From assembly GCF_030812995.1 (NCBI RefSeq), contig NZ_JAUSTT010000009.1, positions 89,745-153,744 on the forward strand: 64,000 bases of DNA, written 5' to 3'. Positions within the stretch are counted from its first letter, which is position 1, and each line of letters starts with the position of its first letter. The notes under the pieces are model-generated. The model made no database searches. It had not been told where the DNA came from and saw nothing but the letters and a program-made list of their open reading frames with translations. This stretch comes from Bacillus chungangensis (GTDB lineage: Bacteria > Bacillota > Bacilli > Bacillales > Bacillaceae_C). Shown in pieces: positions 30,262 to 38,458 of this stretch. A program made the position numbers and the translations under genes.

Positions 30262-30439
30262 TCAACAAACCTCTTTTCCCCATATCAATGATCAGTACAG
30301 ATACTTCGTCTGGATCACGATTTAATTCATTGCTGATAGTCCAAACATTTGACTTTAAGAATAGCTGCTTCACGATTTGTACTTCTTTACCTCTGAATAT
30401 CAGGTTCATATTTTCGCCTGCTATATAAATATCACTCAT
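30242..30439 (-). CDS. Small winged-helix-like phage protein
   Basis: 65 residues. Middle part looks like a helix-turn-helix: QIVKQLFLKSNVWTISNELN followed by RDPDEVSVLIIDMGKRGLL. No named family. Good AGGAGG ribosome site. Regulatory function is possible but unproven. Confidence 0.55.
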   Translation of the reverse strand: MSDIYIAGENMNLIFRGKEVQIVKQLFLKSNVWTISNELNRDPDEVSVLIIDMGKRGLLNVGKWY

Positions 30440-30454
30440 TGCCGTTCCTCCTAA

Positions 30455-30943
30455 CTAAAAACTAAACAATGTCAATTGCTCAAATTTCTCTATTTTCGGG
30501 GGTTCACTTTCAACCTTTTCATGTATGGAATCACACTTTCTGTGGTCACTTGTTTCTCGAAAGTTTTCAAACCAATGGAGAGGAAAACAACCTCTGTATT
30601 TTTTAAATTCTGGATCATTGTAGAAATGACAGTGCGTCTTACTTCGTCTTATAAAGTACTCTTGCAATTTAACGTTTTTATATCCTTCCTGCCGCCATAT
30701 TAGTCTAGCTTTGTAGACCTTTCCCTTATCCAACTCAGGAATCACTAGAGCAGGTTCAGGCGGCCATTCTTCCTCTTCGATGACTCGAAACCTGCGGGCT
30801 TGGAAAATTCCCATGTGCGAGCCTTCAGACGGAAAGCGCGATGCATAATAATAGTTAGATCCGTTCGGAAAAAGGTAATATTTTTCCCCAGGAATTAGCC
30901 CTGTAGGATTATTATCAATTTCAAGATAGATTCCTTGTAGCAT
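30455..30943 (-). CDS. Unknown early protein with C-terminal clamp-binding motif
   Basis: 162 residues from ATG 30943 (GGGGAGG 6 bases upstream; a longer frame runs back into the neighbouring gene and is rejected). Predicted beta-rich: LEIDNNPTGLIPGEKYYLFP, SEGSHMGIFQARRFRVIEEE, KVYKARLIWRQEGYKNVKLQ. Cys and His residues are frequent towards the C-terminus. It ends EKFEQLTLFSF; QLTLF matches the QL[SD]LF-type motif that docks proteins on the bacterial beta sliding clamp. No family recognised. Confidence 0.65.
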   Translation of the reverse strand: MLQGIYLEIDNNPTGLIPGEKYYLFPNGSNYYYASRFPSEGSHMGIFQARRFRVIEEEEWPPEPALVIPELDKGKVYKARLIWRQEGYKNVKLQEYFIRRSKTHCHFYNDPEFKKYRGCFPLHWFENFRETSDHRKCDSIHEKVESEPPKIEKFEQLTLFSF

Positions 30944-30960
30944 CCTAAAGCCTCCCCTAT

Positions 30961-31176
30961 CTAGCAATCCCTCAATCTTGGAATAACTTCTCCCCCAAAT
31001 CTCGCACAATCGTACCCAACCCTTGTACTGCAACGCCTGTATTGTCTGCAAAAAGTGCGACAGGTATAATGCCTATCTTCTTTCTGCATCCACAACGGCC
31101 TATCATCAGCTATAACAACGCTCATTTCCTCACCTTCTTTTAAAGGGGCTATACAGCCCCAAATTTGATTAGGCAA
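30961..31176 (-). CDS. Small Cys-rich phage protein
   Basis: 71 residues with CRTFCRQYRRCSTRVGYDCA in the C-terminal half (C-x3-C-x5-C-x8-C) and a PRLRDC end, giving a possible metal site. N-terminal PNQIWGCIAPLKEGEEMSVV. Overlaps the upstream gene by 8 bases. No family recognised. Confidence 0.6.
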   Translation of the reverse strand: MPNQIWGCIAPLKEGEEMSVVIADDRPLWMQKEDRHYTCRTFCRQYRRCSTRVGYDCARFGGEVIPRLRDC

Positions 31177-31876
31177 TAATTACAATCTTTTCACTCTGAA
31201 TCTCTTTTTCTAGTGCTGCATGTAAGTAATTTTTAATATTTTGCATTGCTGTTAATTTCCATGCTCCACCGTCAGCTTCGAACAATGCACATGATGGACC
31301 TGATTGCATACGGAATATAAATTCTGATTCAGGTTGATCGACTTCAACAAATGTGCGATAAGGAGCTAACACAACAGGATTAGGAACTCTAACATTTGCA
31401 ACTGTTGCTACTCCTGTCTTTGCGACAACTGCTTGGGAAACACCGTCATCTCCAACTGTATTTACAGCTTCTTCTTTAATATTTCCAACGACTTTTAACA
31501 TAATGTCGCGGTCTTCATTCTTTACAAAGCAAGATTGAAGTTTGATATTAAAGTCTTCCGAATCGTACCAACGGTCAAAATTGAACGATGGAAGCATCGC
31601 ATTAGCTTTTATTAAAAAATTCCTATTTAAATCACGATTGAACGAACTAAAGCAACTAACTTTCGTTGGACTTTTAACATGCATCATCAGACGTTCATTT
31701 CCGTCAAATTCCGATTGTAAGTATTCAACGAGTCCTGAAAGGCTGTGTACCTCGATAGCTTCAGTAGTTGACTCGTCCACCTTGTGCAACTTTTGAGTTG
31801 AAAAAATTTGAGTTCCAACCTCTTCTACACGTGTATTTCCTAGGCCTACAATGTATTGGATTGCTTCTTTAATCAT
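31169..31876 (-). CDS. Conserved phage early protein (DUF2303/YfdQ-like?)
   Basis: 235 residues from ATG 31876 (GGAGG 8 bases upstream; a TTG 6 bases earlier is too close). Pattern: SLSGLVEYLQSEFDGNERLM, FNFDRWYDSEDFNIKLQSCF, VVLAPYRTFVEVDQPESEFI and a strongly conserved-looking ALFEADGGAWKLTAMQNIKN. The F/Y-R-T-F-x-E-V-x-Q-P-x-S-x-F...G-P-x-x-x-L-F-E-A-D-G-G layout resembles the YfdQ/DUF2303 phage proteins, function unknown. The family link is tentative. Confidence 0.7.
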   Translation of the reverse strand: MIKEAIQYIVGLGNTRVEEVGTQIFSTQKLHKVDESTTEAIEVHSLSGLVEYLQSEFDGNERLMMHVKSPTKVSCFSSFNRDLNRNFLIKANAMLPSFNFDRWYDSEDFNIKLQSCFVKNEDRDIMLKVVGNIKEEAVNTVGDDGVSQAVVAKTGVATVANVRVPNPVVLAPYRTFVEVDQPESEFIFRMQSGPSCALFEADGGAWKLTAMQNIKNYLHAALEKEIQSEKIVIIA

Positions 31877-31902
31877 TTTCAATTCCTCCCATTTGTTTGT
31901 TT

Positions 31903-32265
31903 TTATTTAAAGCTGATAATTTTTCCTTGATCGTCAGCAACTTCGCCATCTTCTGTAATGTAAGACTGTCCTTTGATTCCTGATTTCAGTTCAGCACCAG
32001 TTATTTTCCCTTTGTTGTCGAAATCCATTATGATGTTCGTTCCAATATCTTTTGCTGGAGCAAGTGTCGACTTAACTTGAATGCTTGTTCCGGCAAGGTT
32101 TCTTTCCTCATTGCCCTCCAACGTTACTGTTACAGTAAGCTTTCTTTTTTTCTTTGGATCAGTGTTTGGATCAGCTATGTTTTCAAGTACTTTCTGTAAT
32201 TCTGTGTTAAATCGTTCTGCCATCGCACCATTTGCAAAGTTATTTAGATCAACAATTTTAGCCAT
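31903..32265 (-). CDS. Conserved phage protein, 'replication terminator'-type label
   Basis: 120 residues. The opening KIVDLNNFANGAMAERFNTE followed by LQKVLENIADPNTDPKKKRK is a well-known Firmicutes phage protein often labelled 'replication terminator protein'; I see no evidence for that role. The rest is beta-rich (KLTVTVTLEGNEERNLAGTS, DFDNKGKITGAELKSGIKGQ). It pairs with the gene at 31169 in many phages and may act in early DNA metabolism. Confidence 0.75.
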   Translation of the reverse strand: MAKIVDLNNFANGAMAERFNTELQKVLENIADPNTDPKKKRKLTVTVTLEGNEERNLAGTSIQVKSTLAPAKDIGTNIIMDFDNKGKITGAELKSGIKGQSYITEDGEVADDQGKIISFK

Positions 32266-32268
32266 GTT

Positions 32269-32802
32269 TTATGCCTCCTTTTTCAATAAATGGCTGTTAA
32301 CAATTTTTAAATAATCAGCCGGTACATTACTTGTTGGAATCAACCACGCCCCTTCTCTAATACTGTTTATCGTGATCGACTTTCGACCGCCTAATCTTTG
32401 ATGCTCCCAATGTCTTAAAATAAAGCCAGTTGGTACTAAGTACCTTTCATTTAGTGTTGAAAACTCAATTATGAAAAATCCAATACCACCAAGCTTTTCT
32501 ACTGCTAACAGATAATAAATTTGATGTTCTTCAATATTTGACAAAGGAAAGCTGGTCTTGTTTTTGGTACTCTTTGCTTCGAAATAAATAGCTTGTCCAC
32601 CCTTGATTGTTCCACCAAAATCTACAGACGATTTTTTCATAGGTGTAGCACTACTAATGCCTTTTCTCTTGTTGTAATAGGCTCTCCATGGTGTTGGTAT
32701 TTTGTCTACAAGTGCTAGATTCATAGTCTTGTAGGCTTGATTAGTCCACTCCAACATTTCTTCAAGAGCCATACCTCGTTTACCGTAATTCAAAATTTTC
32801 AC
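32269..32802 (-). CDS. recU: Holliday junction resolvase RecU
   Basis: 177-residue RecU-family endonuclease that cuts Holliday junctions. Signature pieces: RGMALEEMLEWTNQAYKTMN, VDKIPTPWRAYY, catalytic-site block SSVDFGGTIKGGQAIYFEAK followed by STKN (D...E-x-K of the PD-(D/E)XK fold), FPLSNIEEHQIYYLLAVEKL and GGIGFFIIEF. GTG start overlaps the upstream stop (GTGA). It completes the recombination/replication block and probably resolves concatemers before packaging. Confidence 0.95.
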   Translation of the reverse strand: MKILNYGKRGMALEEMLEWTNQAYKTMNLALVDKIPTPWRAYYNKRKGISSATPMKKSSVDFGGTIKGGQAIYFEAKSTKNKTSFPLSNIEEHQIYYLLAVEKLGGIGFFIIEFSTLNERYLVPTGFILRHWEHQRLGGRKSITINSIREGAWLIPTSNVPADYLKIVNSHLLKKEA

Positions 32803-32975
32803 CCCTGTTCAATCACTTCTCTCATTACCAATTCATTCCGCAATTCGTAATAACTTAGATCATCTAAATGCCTACCGTCCCTAGCCTCGTAAACTCCCTT
32901 CATTTCAAGCTCCTGCAGCAACACTTGTTTTTTACTTTCCTGCGACAACTCTACGTATCCCCTTAATAAAGCCAT
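32799..32975 (-). CDS. Small phage protein, unknown
   Basis: 58 residues (MALLRGYVELSQESKKQVLL, then QELEMKGVYEARDGRHLDDL). Its ATG overlaps the previous stop (TAATG) and its stop overlaps the recU start (GTGA). Helical and acidic. No family recognised; translational coupling on both sides supports it as a real gene. Confidence 0.65.
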   Translation of the reverse strand: MALLRGYVELSQESKKQVLLQELEMKGVYEARDGRHLDDLSYYELRNELVMREVIEQG

Positions 32976-33151
32976 TAGCTCACGTCCTTTCGTTGTTCAT
33001 CCAAATATTTATCAAAGAGCATTAGTCCCTTAACCACTGAATTTTTATCAAATTTATTGACGATCTCGAGAATAAATCTTCCTCCGGTCATGACTTTCCC
33101 GGTTAATTGATGATAAGTTTTCATTCTGTTAAAAACGTCATTCGCACTCAT
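32975..33151 (-). CDS. Small phage protein, unknown
   Basis: 58 residues (SANDVFNRMKTYHQLTGKVM, then GGRFILEIVNKFDKNSVVKG). Its ATG overlaps the DnaB stop (ATGA) and its stop overlaps the next start. Contains a short basic helix. No family recognised. Coupling on both sides supports it. Confidence 0.65.
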   Translation of the reverse strand: MSANDVFNRMKTYHQLTGKVMTGGRFILEIVNKFDKNSVVKGLMLFDKYLDEQRKDVS

Positions 33152-34482
33152 TGAGCAACCTCCCGTCTTAGTTCTAAATCAAGGAATTGACTATATTCCT
33201 TTACGAAAGCTAACTGTATCGTTCCTACTGGCCCATTACGATGCTTGGCAAGGTTGACCTCTACGATGTTCCTATTTTCTGATTGCTTGTCATAGTAATC
33301 ATCCCGATAGAGGAACATGATCAAGTCCGCATCTTGCTCGATGCTGCCTGAATCCCGTAAATCAGACATCATCGGACGCTTGTCCTGTCTTTGTTCAACT
33401 CCCCTATTTAACTGTGATAGGAGAATAACAGGGATGTTAAACTGTCTCGCCATCTGTTTTAACTGCTTGGTTATATCTCCAATGGCCAGATCATTCCGCT
33501 CAAACTTTCCAACCTGAGTAATCAGCTGTAAGTAGTCAATCACAACGATGTGTTTTTCATTCTTATGCTCTCGTTGCGTTTTACGAACCCTAGCTCGAAT
33601 ATCAGCTATCGTTTGTTTAGATGAATCATGAATGTTTATATGCCATTTACTGTATATTCCTATTGCTTCACTAGCTCGTTCACTATCTAGTTTGCTGAAC
33701 ATCCTGTATGGATTTTTCCACTTGATTCCTGAAATGTTTCCAATTGAGCTTAGCAAGCGTTGAGTAAGCTGTTTTTCCGGCATTTCGAGAGAAAAAATGT
33801 CTGCCACTCCACTGTTTTCACAACAACTTTTCACTAGATTGAGAGCGAACGCTGTTTTCCCCATCGATGGACGACCAGCGATGATGATCAAGTCTCCGCC
33901 GTTTAAGCCTCCTGTCATGTTGTTTAAATCCGTGAATCCTGTGTCAATGCCGGTCATCTCACCTTTATCGACCATCATGTCATCATAGATTTCCATAAGA
34001 ACATCATTTTTCGTTCGTTCGCTTTTAATACCAATTTCTTGCATCTCAACGTATGTCTTGTAGAAATCGTCGGCCGACTCTTCTGACTGATTGTTTAAAA
34101 AAGCTGCTGCAGAAGCTACCAAGGTACGTTTTTTATATTGTTCAAATACGATGTTCTGATAAAACTCAATGTTTGTTGCTGTAGGACAAGCTAAAGCTAA
34201 GTCGGTTAAGTATGTAGTTCCTCCGATGTTTTCAATATCGCTCTTTAGCTTGTTAACCAATATCGATGGATCAATCGCTGTTCCTTCTGAAGCCAGTTCA
34301 CGCATTGCTTTAAAAATCAGTTTGTTCCTGGATGAAGAAAAGTGTTCGGGTTCTAAGGTGATTTCGTGAATGATATCTGCCTCTAGCAAAACAGCACCAA
34401 GAACCATGCTTTCAGCTTCTAGTAGATCACCGTTCCCAAGGTGGCTTTGGTATAGATTTTCCTGTTCGCTTTTCGTTTTCAA
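33148..34482 (-). CDS. dnaB: Replicative DNA helicase (DnaB/DnaC family)
   Basis: 444-residue hexameric replicative helicase. Start chosen at TTG 34482 (AAGAAGGGG 9 bases upstream) instead of ATG 34515, which leaves the N-terminus MKTKSEQENLYQSHLGNGDL. Walker A GRPSMGKT at about residues 203-210, Walker B near HIVVIDYLQLITQ, arginine-finger region KRPMMSDLRDSGSIEQDADL and the LAKHRNGPVGTIQLAF ending are all present. Works with the DnaD-type initiator and G39P-type loader encoded just upstream. Confidence 0.96.
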   Translation of the reverse strand: MKTKSEQENLYQSHLGNGDLLEAESMVLGAVLLEADIIHEITLEPEHFSSSRNKLIFKAMRELASEGTAIDPSILVNKLKSDIENIGGTTYLTDLALACPTATNIEFYQNIVFEQYKKRTLVASAAAFLNNQSEESADDFYKTYVEMQEIGIKSERTKNDVLMEIYDDMMVDKGEMTGIDTGFTDLNNMTGGLNGGDLIIIAGRPSMGKTAFALNLVKSCCENSGVADIFSLEMPEKQLTQRLLSSIGNISGIKWKNPYRMFSKLDSERASEAIGIYSKWHINIHDSSKQTIADIRARVRKTQREHKNEKHIVVIDYLQLITQVGKFERNDLAIGDITKQLKQMARQFNIPVILLSQLNRGVEQRQDKRPMMSDLRDSGSIEQDADLIMFLYRDDYYDKQSENRNIVEVNLAKHRNGPVGTIQLAFVKEYSQFLDLELRREVAQ

Positions 34483-34741
34483 TACGTTCAGCCCCTTCTT
34501 GCAGCCATTGTTCATGTTGCTTCAAAAAGTCGTTTATAGGCACTTCACTAACAGATATTTCTGCTATCGCTGGCGGAAAAGGTTTTTCTTTTATGTGCTG
34601 ATTAAGCCGATTCATCACCTTTTCGTAAGGCATATCAGCTAGATGTTCCAGCCAAACTTCCACCCTCTTTTCAGTTATCTCAAATCGGGAATAAGCTGCC
34701 GAAATATGTTCTAAGATGCTCATTGCTTGTTTTGGAGTCAC
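34427..34741 (-). CDS. Helicase loader (SPP1 G39P type)
   Basis: 104-residue protein of the G39P helicase loader/inhibitor family: TPKQAMSILEHISAAYSRFE, WLEHLADMPYEKVMNRLNQH and KEKPFPPAIAEISVSE are the family pattern (the P-x-x-A-E-I motif links helices). In SPP1 it loads the phage helicase onto the initiator complex. C-terminal tail is unstructured. Overlaps the helicase start by 56 bases and the DnaD-type gene by 4. Confidence 0.88.
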   Translation of the reverse strand: MTPKQAMSILEHISAAYSRFEITEKRVEVWLEHLADMPYEKVMNRLNQHIKEKPFPPAIAEISVSEVPINDFLKQHEQWLQEGAERIENEKRTGKSIPKPPWER

Positions 34742-35577
34742 TGTACTTCCTCCTTTAATCCCATCTTCTTGAAAATCGCGTCTAATTGAGCGAGATTATC
34801 CTGTTTTTTGTTGATAGGAGTTACTTTAGGATTCCGGGTATATTGCTGTTGAACTTTTAAGTCCGACAGTCTCCTGATATTCTTGCTGTACCAATCCTTT
34901 AAAATAGATTCACAGTATTTAAAGGTGCGTGCGTTATTTCTTAATCCCTCTTTCATAGCTTCAATCACGATCTCTTCTGATGTGTCGTCAATCCACATAC
35001 CAATGGACTGAGCGATATAAGGACTAGGCATTCCAAAATTTTGTTGATAAAAAGAAAATGCGTTCATCTTCTCTTCTTCTTCTTCTCTTAAATTCTTTAC
35101 ATTCTTGTTTATGGTGTCAGGCTGTCGTTTTGTTCTTGTTTCCTTCGGTTCGGATTCCTTATGCATTTCTTTGTTCTGTTCGTAGTTCTTAGAATCCTGA
35201 TAAACGTTGTAATTACTAATGGTTACGATTAATCCTCTTGTTGTCTTCGTTGTTTTTATCATTGGTTCTCTCGCGTTTCCTTCATTTGACGTTTCATTTG
35301 AACTTCGTAACCAGTCCAATACATTGTATATTTGGGACTTTTTAGGCCTTTCTGTTCGATATCCGACCTTATAGCTGCACTCCTCAATTAGTTCTGGAAT
35401 TGATACAATTACTTGCCCTCTTTTCAAATTCTTGTATGGCTTGTGTTGTGCTTTCAAAAGAAGATACATCCAAACCTTTAAATAGATTGGTGGCTTCTCC
35501 CATATTTCACTCTCTATCATTTTTCTTGATACTAGGATGTATCCACCTGGATTTTTGGGATCACACACAAATATCAC
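34738..35577 (-). CDS. Replication initiator with DnaD domain
   Basis: 279 residues. N-terminal winged helix (WEKPPIYLKVWMYLLLKAQH, about residues 26-45, then RGQVIVSIPELIEECSYKVG) with a predicted DNA-binding role. A Lys/Glu-rich linker leads to a C-terminal DnaD/DnaB_2 domain (SFYQQNFGMPSPYIAQSIGM, then FKYCESILKDWYSKNIRRLS, about 172-245). Together with the loader and helicase it forms a complete initiation set; the phage origin may lie inside or near this gene. Confidence 0.9.
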   Translation of the reverse strand: MIFVCDPKNPGGYILVSRKMIESEIWEKPPIYLKVWMYLLLKAQHKPYKNLKRGQVIVSIPELIEECSYKVGYRTERPKKSQIYNVLDWLRSSNETSNEGNAREPMIKTTKTTRGLIVTISNYNVYQDSKNYEQNKEMHKESEPKETRTKRQPDTINKNVKNLREEEEEKMNAFSFYQQNFGMPSPYIAQSIGMWIDDTSEEIVIEAMKEGLRNNARTFKYCESILKDWYSKNIRRLSDLKVQQQYTRNPKVTPINKKQDNLAQLDAIFKKMGLKEEVQ

Positions 35578-36074
35578 CTCTTTTTTTTATGAACTTCTCG
35601 ATGGCAATCAACGCATAATGTCAATCCATTCGAAACTTCGAATCTGAGTTTTTTATACTTAGCGAATGGTTTAATATGATGAGCATTTAACTCTCCTCCC
35701 ACCTGATCACAGTGTTGACAAGTGTATTTATCTCTTTCGAATACCTTTCTTCGCCACTTGCTATATTGTGGTGAGTTTCTAATATCCTGATTGGTCTGTT
35801 CCCAAGGAGCTCGTTTTCCGACCCAAATAACAACTTTTCCATCTCGTACAGACGCGTGAGCATTACAAACTCCTACACCTGAGCATCCCAAGTATTCTTT
35901 TTCTGTAACCAATTGAAGAATGTAAGAGCAATCCATGCAGTAATGAACGTTTTCTCCGGCTACCACATGAGGAAAGCCTTCGTATATTTCATCGCTGCAT
36001 CTATCACATCCGTAATAACGAACCGGTGTCCAAATATCCCCATTAGGTTCTTTTTCAATGCGCAAAAGTGTCAC
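35574..36074 (-). CDS. HNH endonuclease with N-terminal zinc site
   Basis: 166 residues. N-terminal Cys pairs (YGCDRCSDE; HYCMDCSYI) suggest a zinc ribbon. The C-terminal HNH nuclease (about 104-163) has FERDKYTCQHCDQVGGELNA, HHIKPFAKYKKLRFEVSNGL and LCVDCHREVH: two C-x2-C pairs plus HH-N-H catalytic residues. Phage HNH proteins help cleave DNA at packaging, yet this one lies in the replication block, so a homing or recombination role is equally possible. Confidence 0.88.
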   Translation of the reverse strand: MTLLRIEKEPNGDIWTPVRYYGCDRCSDEIYEGFPHVVAGENVHYCMDCSYILQLVTEKEYLGCSGVGVCNAHASVRDGKVVIWVGKRAPWEQTNQDIRNSPQYSKWRRKVFERDKYTCQHCDQVGGELNAHHIKPFAKYKKLRFEVSNGLTLCVDCHREVHKKKR

Positions 36075-36145
36075 TTTTCTACCCTCCTATTAAGGAATTC
36101 TTTTACGTTGTCCAAACTGAAGCCGTCTTTTCAAGGTTAGTTAAA

Positions 36146-36952
36146 TTATTCATAGAGCAACGCCCCCACCTCAATCGTGTCCGTTAATCTCTTCGTCATC
36201 CTGCAATACTCACATTTTTCGCAACGTGTCGGATTTGCTTCTTTATTTTTCACTGCTAATATTCGTTCCATTTTCATTTCGATGTATTCATACTCAAAAT
36301 CAAAGCGACTAGATTCGAAGTGGATAACAGCCTTATTCGGTGGGTTTTCTTTTGTAACGGCAACAATGTAGGGCGTGTATGTTTGTCCTAAATTCTCCTG
36401 CAACACTCGTCTGTACAACGCCATCTGTAGAACATAGTCCCATGCCTCCGCGAATGAAACCCAATCGCTATATTTAACCGACCAGTAACGCTTGTAAAGG
36501 TCTGGAGTCGTCTTAATGTCACTAAAAGTGTTGCGATTATGATTGATAGAATCGACTTTAATTTTCCAGTCAGCACCGAATAGATTAGCTGCATAAATTT
36601 GTTCTTTTTCCCCTTCCAATGCAAACATGGCTAGTGGATCATTTTTTAGTGTTTCAATCATTCGATCAGCAGTTTCGAAGTCTGCATATTTTCCGCCTCT
36701 TGCTTTAAAAATCGCTCCATTATATTCTTCGATAAATTTGTTAAACTCTTCTTCAGCTTCAAAAGCTGTATGAACATATTCTCCAACAAGCAAAGCATTG
36801 GAGGAGGGCCTTTTGTAAGACCCGTCCAGCTCCGCTATTGTTTTTGCCTCACATTCTTGGAAGCTCTTAAACTGTGAAACAGACATGTACTCCTTGTTTG
36901 CCTCAATCGAATGGTAATTCGCTTTGCTGAGGATCAGCTTGGTTGGTGTCAT
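36146..36952 (-). CDS. RecE/Cas4-like PD-(D/E)XK exonuclease (DUF3799)
   Basis: 268-residue nuclease of the DUF3799 type. SVSQFKSFQECEAKTIAELD (conserved Cys34) is the AddB/Cas4-like start; ALLVGEYVHTAFEAEEEFNK follows; DWKIKVDSINHNRNTFSDIK supplies the D...x...D-x-K active site; and RCEKCEYCRMTKRLTDTIEV is a C-terminal Cys cluster that with Cys34 could bind an iron-sulfur cluster. It resects DNA ends for the annealing protein encoded just upstream (50-base overlap). Confidence 0.88.
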   Translation of the reverse strand: MTPTKLILSKANYHSIEANKEYMSVSQFKSFQECEAKTIAELDGSYKRPSSNALLVGEYVHTAFEAEEEFNKFIEEYNGAIFKARGGKYADFETADRMIETLKNDPLAMFALEGEKEQIYAANLFGADWKIKVDSINHNRNTFSDIKTTPDLYKRYWSVKYSDWVSFAEAWDYVLQMALYRRVLQENLGQTYTPYIVAVTKENPPNKAVIHFESSRFDFEYEYIEMKMERILAVKNKEANPTRCEKCEYCRMTKRLTDTIEVGALLYE

Positions 36953-37799
36953 CTGCCCTCACCTCTTCTTTATCTCCAGTCTTCTTTTCTTCATTGAAGG
37001 CGTCAGCAAGCCCACTGCTGCTTTTCTTTTTGGCATCCTTATTAAACCAGTCATCAACCTTACTCATCCCATCCTTAAGAGAGTTGTATATCTTAATCAG
37101 TTCTACGTAATCGTATTCCGAGAACGATTCAGCGTTGTAACCAAATCGTTCTTCGACCATCTCCTGCGTAACACGATATTCTCCTTTAAAGATGTTCAAA
37201 GCATTTGATATACGATCTTTCAAAGGACCATTAGAATTACCTCTTAGCGTTTCCTCACATTGTTGAATCGCTTTTTCAACGATGTCACCAGGAATGACCG
37301 ACAGAATACATGAACGCAATCTCCGCGCACCATCATTGGCAACTTTCTCATATATATCACGTGGATCAGTTAGCTTCTTTATACTTCCTTTGGCCTTCAT
37401 GGAATGTTTCACTGTAAAAACTTTAGTTTGACGTGTATTTGTTTCCAAATCCCAAGCGTAAGCCATGACATCAGATTCACCCTCGCGCTGCTCTAATTCC
37501 TTGATACCAGAATCAATATTTCCCCAGTTTTGAGCGACAACTTCAGCTAATCTGATTGATGGACCGGAAATCTTGGCACTGCCTCGTTTATATTGATAAA
37601 CAGCTGTTTCAGCTAAAGAAATACGTTTACATGAGTCCAAAATTCTTTGTTCTGCTTGAAAAACATTCCTTGGAAATTGACGAGCCATAAAAATAGCTCC
37701 TTTTACTTCTTCCATTTCACGACTACTTGTTGATTGTGCTAAAACATTTCCTTGCGGTTGGGACTGTTGATAATTAAACTGCTCGGTCAATTGGCTCAT
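36903..37799 (-). CDS. Probable single-strand annealing protein (recombinase)
   Basis: 298 residues, directly paired with the RecE-like exonuclease, as in other phage recombination modules. Core segments: FPRNVFQAEQRILDSCKRIS, ISGPSIRLAEVVAQNWGNID, DVMAYAWDLETNTRQTKVFT, ANDGARRLRSCILSVIPGDI. This matches a common Firmicutes phage protein of the RecT/Rad52-like annealing groups, though I cannot assign the exact family. The C-terminus QSELPFD resembles the acidic D/E-x-P-F tails of SSB-like proteins (see findings). Confidence 0.72.
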   Translation of the reverse strand: MSQLTEQFNYQQSQPQGNVLAQSTSSREMEEVKGAIFMARQFPRNVFQAEQRILDSCKRISLAETAVYQYKRGSAKISGPSIRLAEVVAQNWGNIDSGIKELEQREGESDVMAYAWDLETNTRQTKVFTVKHSMKAKGSIKKLTDPRDIYEKVANDGARRLRSCILSVIPGDIVEKAIQQCEETLRGNSNGPLKDRISNALNIFKGEYRVTQEMVEERFGYNAESFSEYDYVELIKIYNSLKDGMSKVDDWFNKDAKKKSSSGLADAFNEEKKTGDKEEVRADDTNQADPQQSELPFD

Positions 37800-37971
37800 A
37801 CTCTATTTCCTCCTTCAAATCAATTTCTTGTGATAGATAAACATCGATCAGATCATCGTATAATCGGCTTCCATCTAAAGATGGCTGGTATTTTTCCAAG
37901 AAATTAAATAATGGTTTGTTAATAGGATTGACAGGCTCATGAATCATTCCACGACTTGTATCGATGTACAT
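37774..37971 (-). CDS. Unknown small early protein
   Basis: 65 residues from ATG 37971 (GGAGG 7 bases upstream). Sequence pieces YIDTSRGMIHEPVNPINKPL and GSRLYDDLIDVYLSQEIDLK. Acidic. No family recognised. Overlaps the recombinase start by 26 bases. Mini-transcript D starts divergently just upstream. Confidence 0.55.
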   Translation of the reverse strand: MYIDTSRGMIHEPVNPINKPLFNFLEKYQPSLDGSRLYDDLIDVYLSQEIDLKEEIEYEPIDRAV

Positions 37972-37983
37972 TCCGTCTCCTCC

Positions 37984-38012
37984 TTGAATCATTTTCCAAA
38001 GTGCTATATAAT
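37984..38012 (+). promoter_or_regulatory. Promoter of mini-transcript D
   Basis: TTGAAT, 17 bases, TATAAT on the plus strand, starting 12 bases upstream of the 37971 start codon and running away from it. Confidence 0.6.
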
Positions 38013-38018
38013 CGAACT

Positions 38019-38067
38019 AACATTATTTTTTAAAGTGCTGACTCCTGTTGCTGCAGGAGTCTATTTT
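38019..38067 (+). ncRNA. Mini-transcript D (predicted short RNA)
   Basis: Predicted to end at GACTCCTG-ttgctg-CAGGAGTC followed by TATTTTGTTT (38040-38070). About 48 nt; its terminator overlaps the stop codon of the YopX gene on the other strand. Confidence 0.42.
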
Positions 38068-38447
38068 GTTTCCAATAGTTCAGGATTTTCGTAAATGTTA
38101 CCGACTACTTCGCATGTTTGGAATCGCATTGGAAGACGGTGCATCCCAACACACCACTCTCCGTATTCGCTATACTCTACGCAGTGCCTCTCTATTTTTG
38201 ACATGGACTTAAACTCGACAACATCTCCCTCATAAATCTCCTTGCCGTTCTTGTCTTTGAGTCCGGTGTATTGCATTAATTCATATGTGCCTTCTCCTTC
38301 ATGCTCTGGAAGACTTCCACATCCGTTTTGAAGATTGTAATAGCATGCTTGATTATTTATAAAGGTCATGGAATCATGAATATCTTCACCGCATACATGC
38401 ATCCTTTTTGTATCCTTATCAAACACACGAAACTTAACTTCTCTCAT
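38061..38447 (-). CDS. YopX family protein
   Basis: 128 residues of the YopX phage family. Landmarks: REVKFRVFDKDTKRMHVCGE, the very typical LMQYTGLKDKNGKEIYEGDV, a VEFKSMSKIERHCVEYSEYG middle and a final CEVVGNIYENPELLETK. The fold is a beta sandwich domain; the role is unknown, common in early regions of Bacillus and Listeria phages. Confidence 0.92.
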   Translation of the reverse strand: MREVKFRVFDKDTKRMHVCGEDIHDSMTFINNQACYYNLQNGCGSLPEHEGEGTYELMQYTGLKDKNGKEIYEGDVVEFKSMSKIERHCVEYSEYGEWCVGMHRLPMRFQTCEVVGNIYENPELLETK

Positions 38448-38458
38448 CTAAAATCCTC

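Noticed and set aside
30944..31051. N-terminal extension of the 30455-30943 protein
   Set aside because: It would overlap the neighbouring Cys-rich gene in another frame; the ATG at 30943 has a much better ribosome site.
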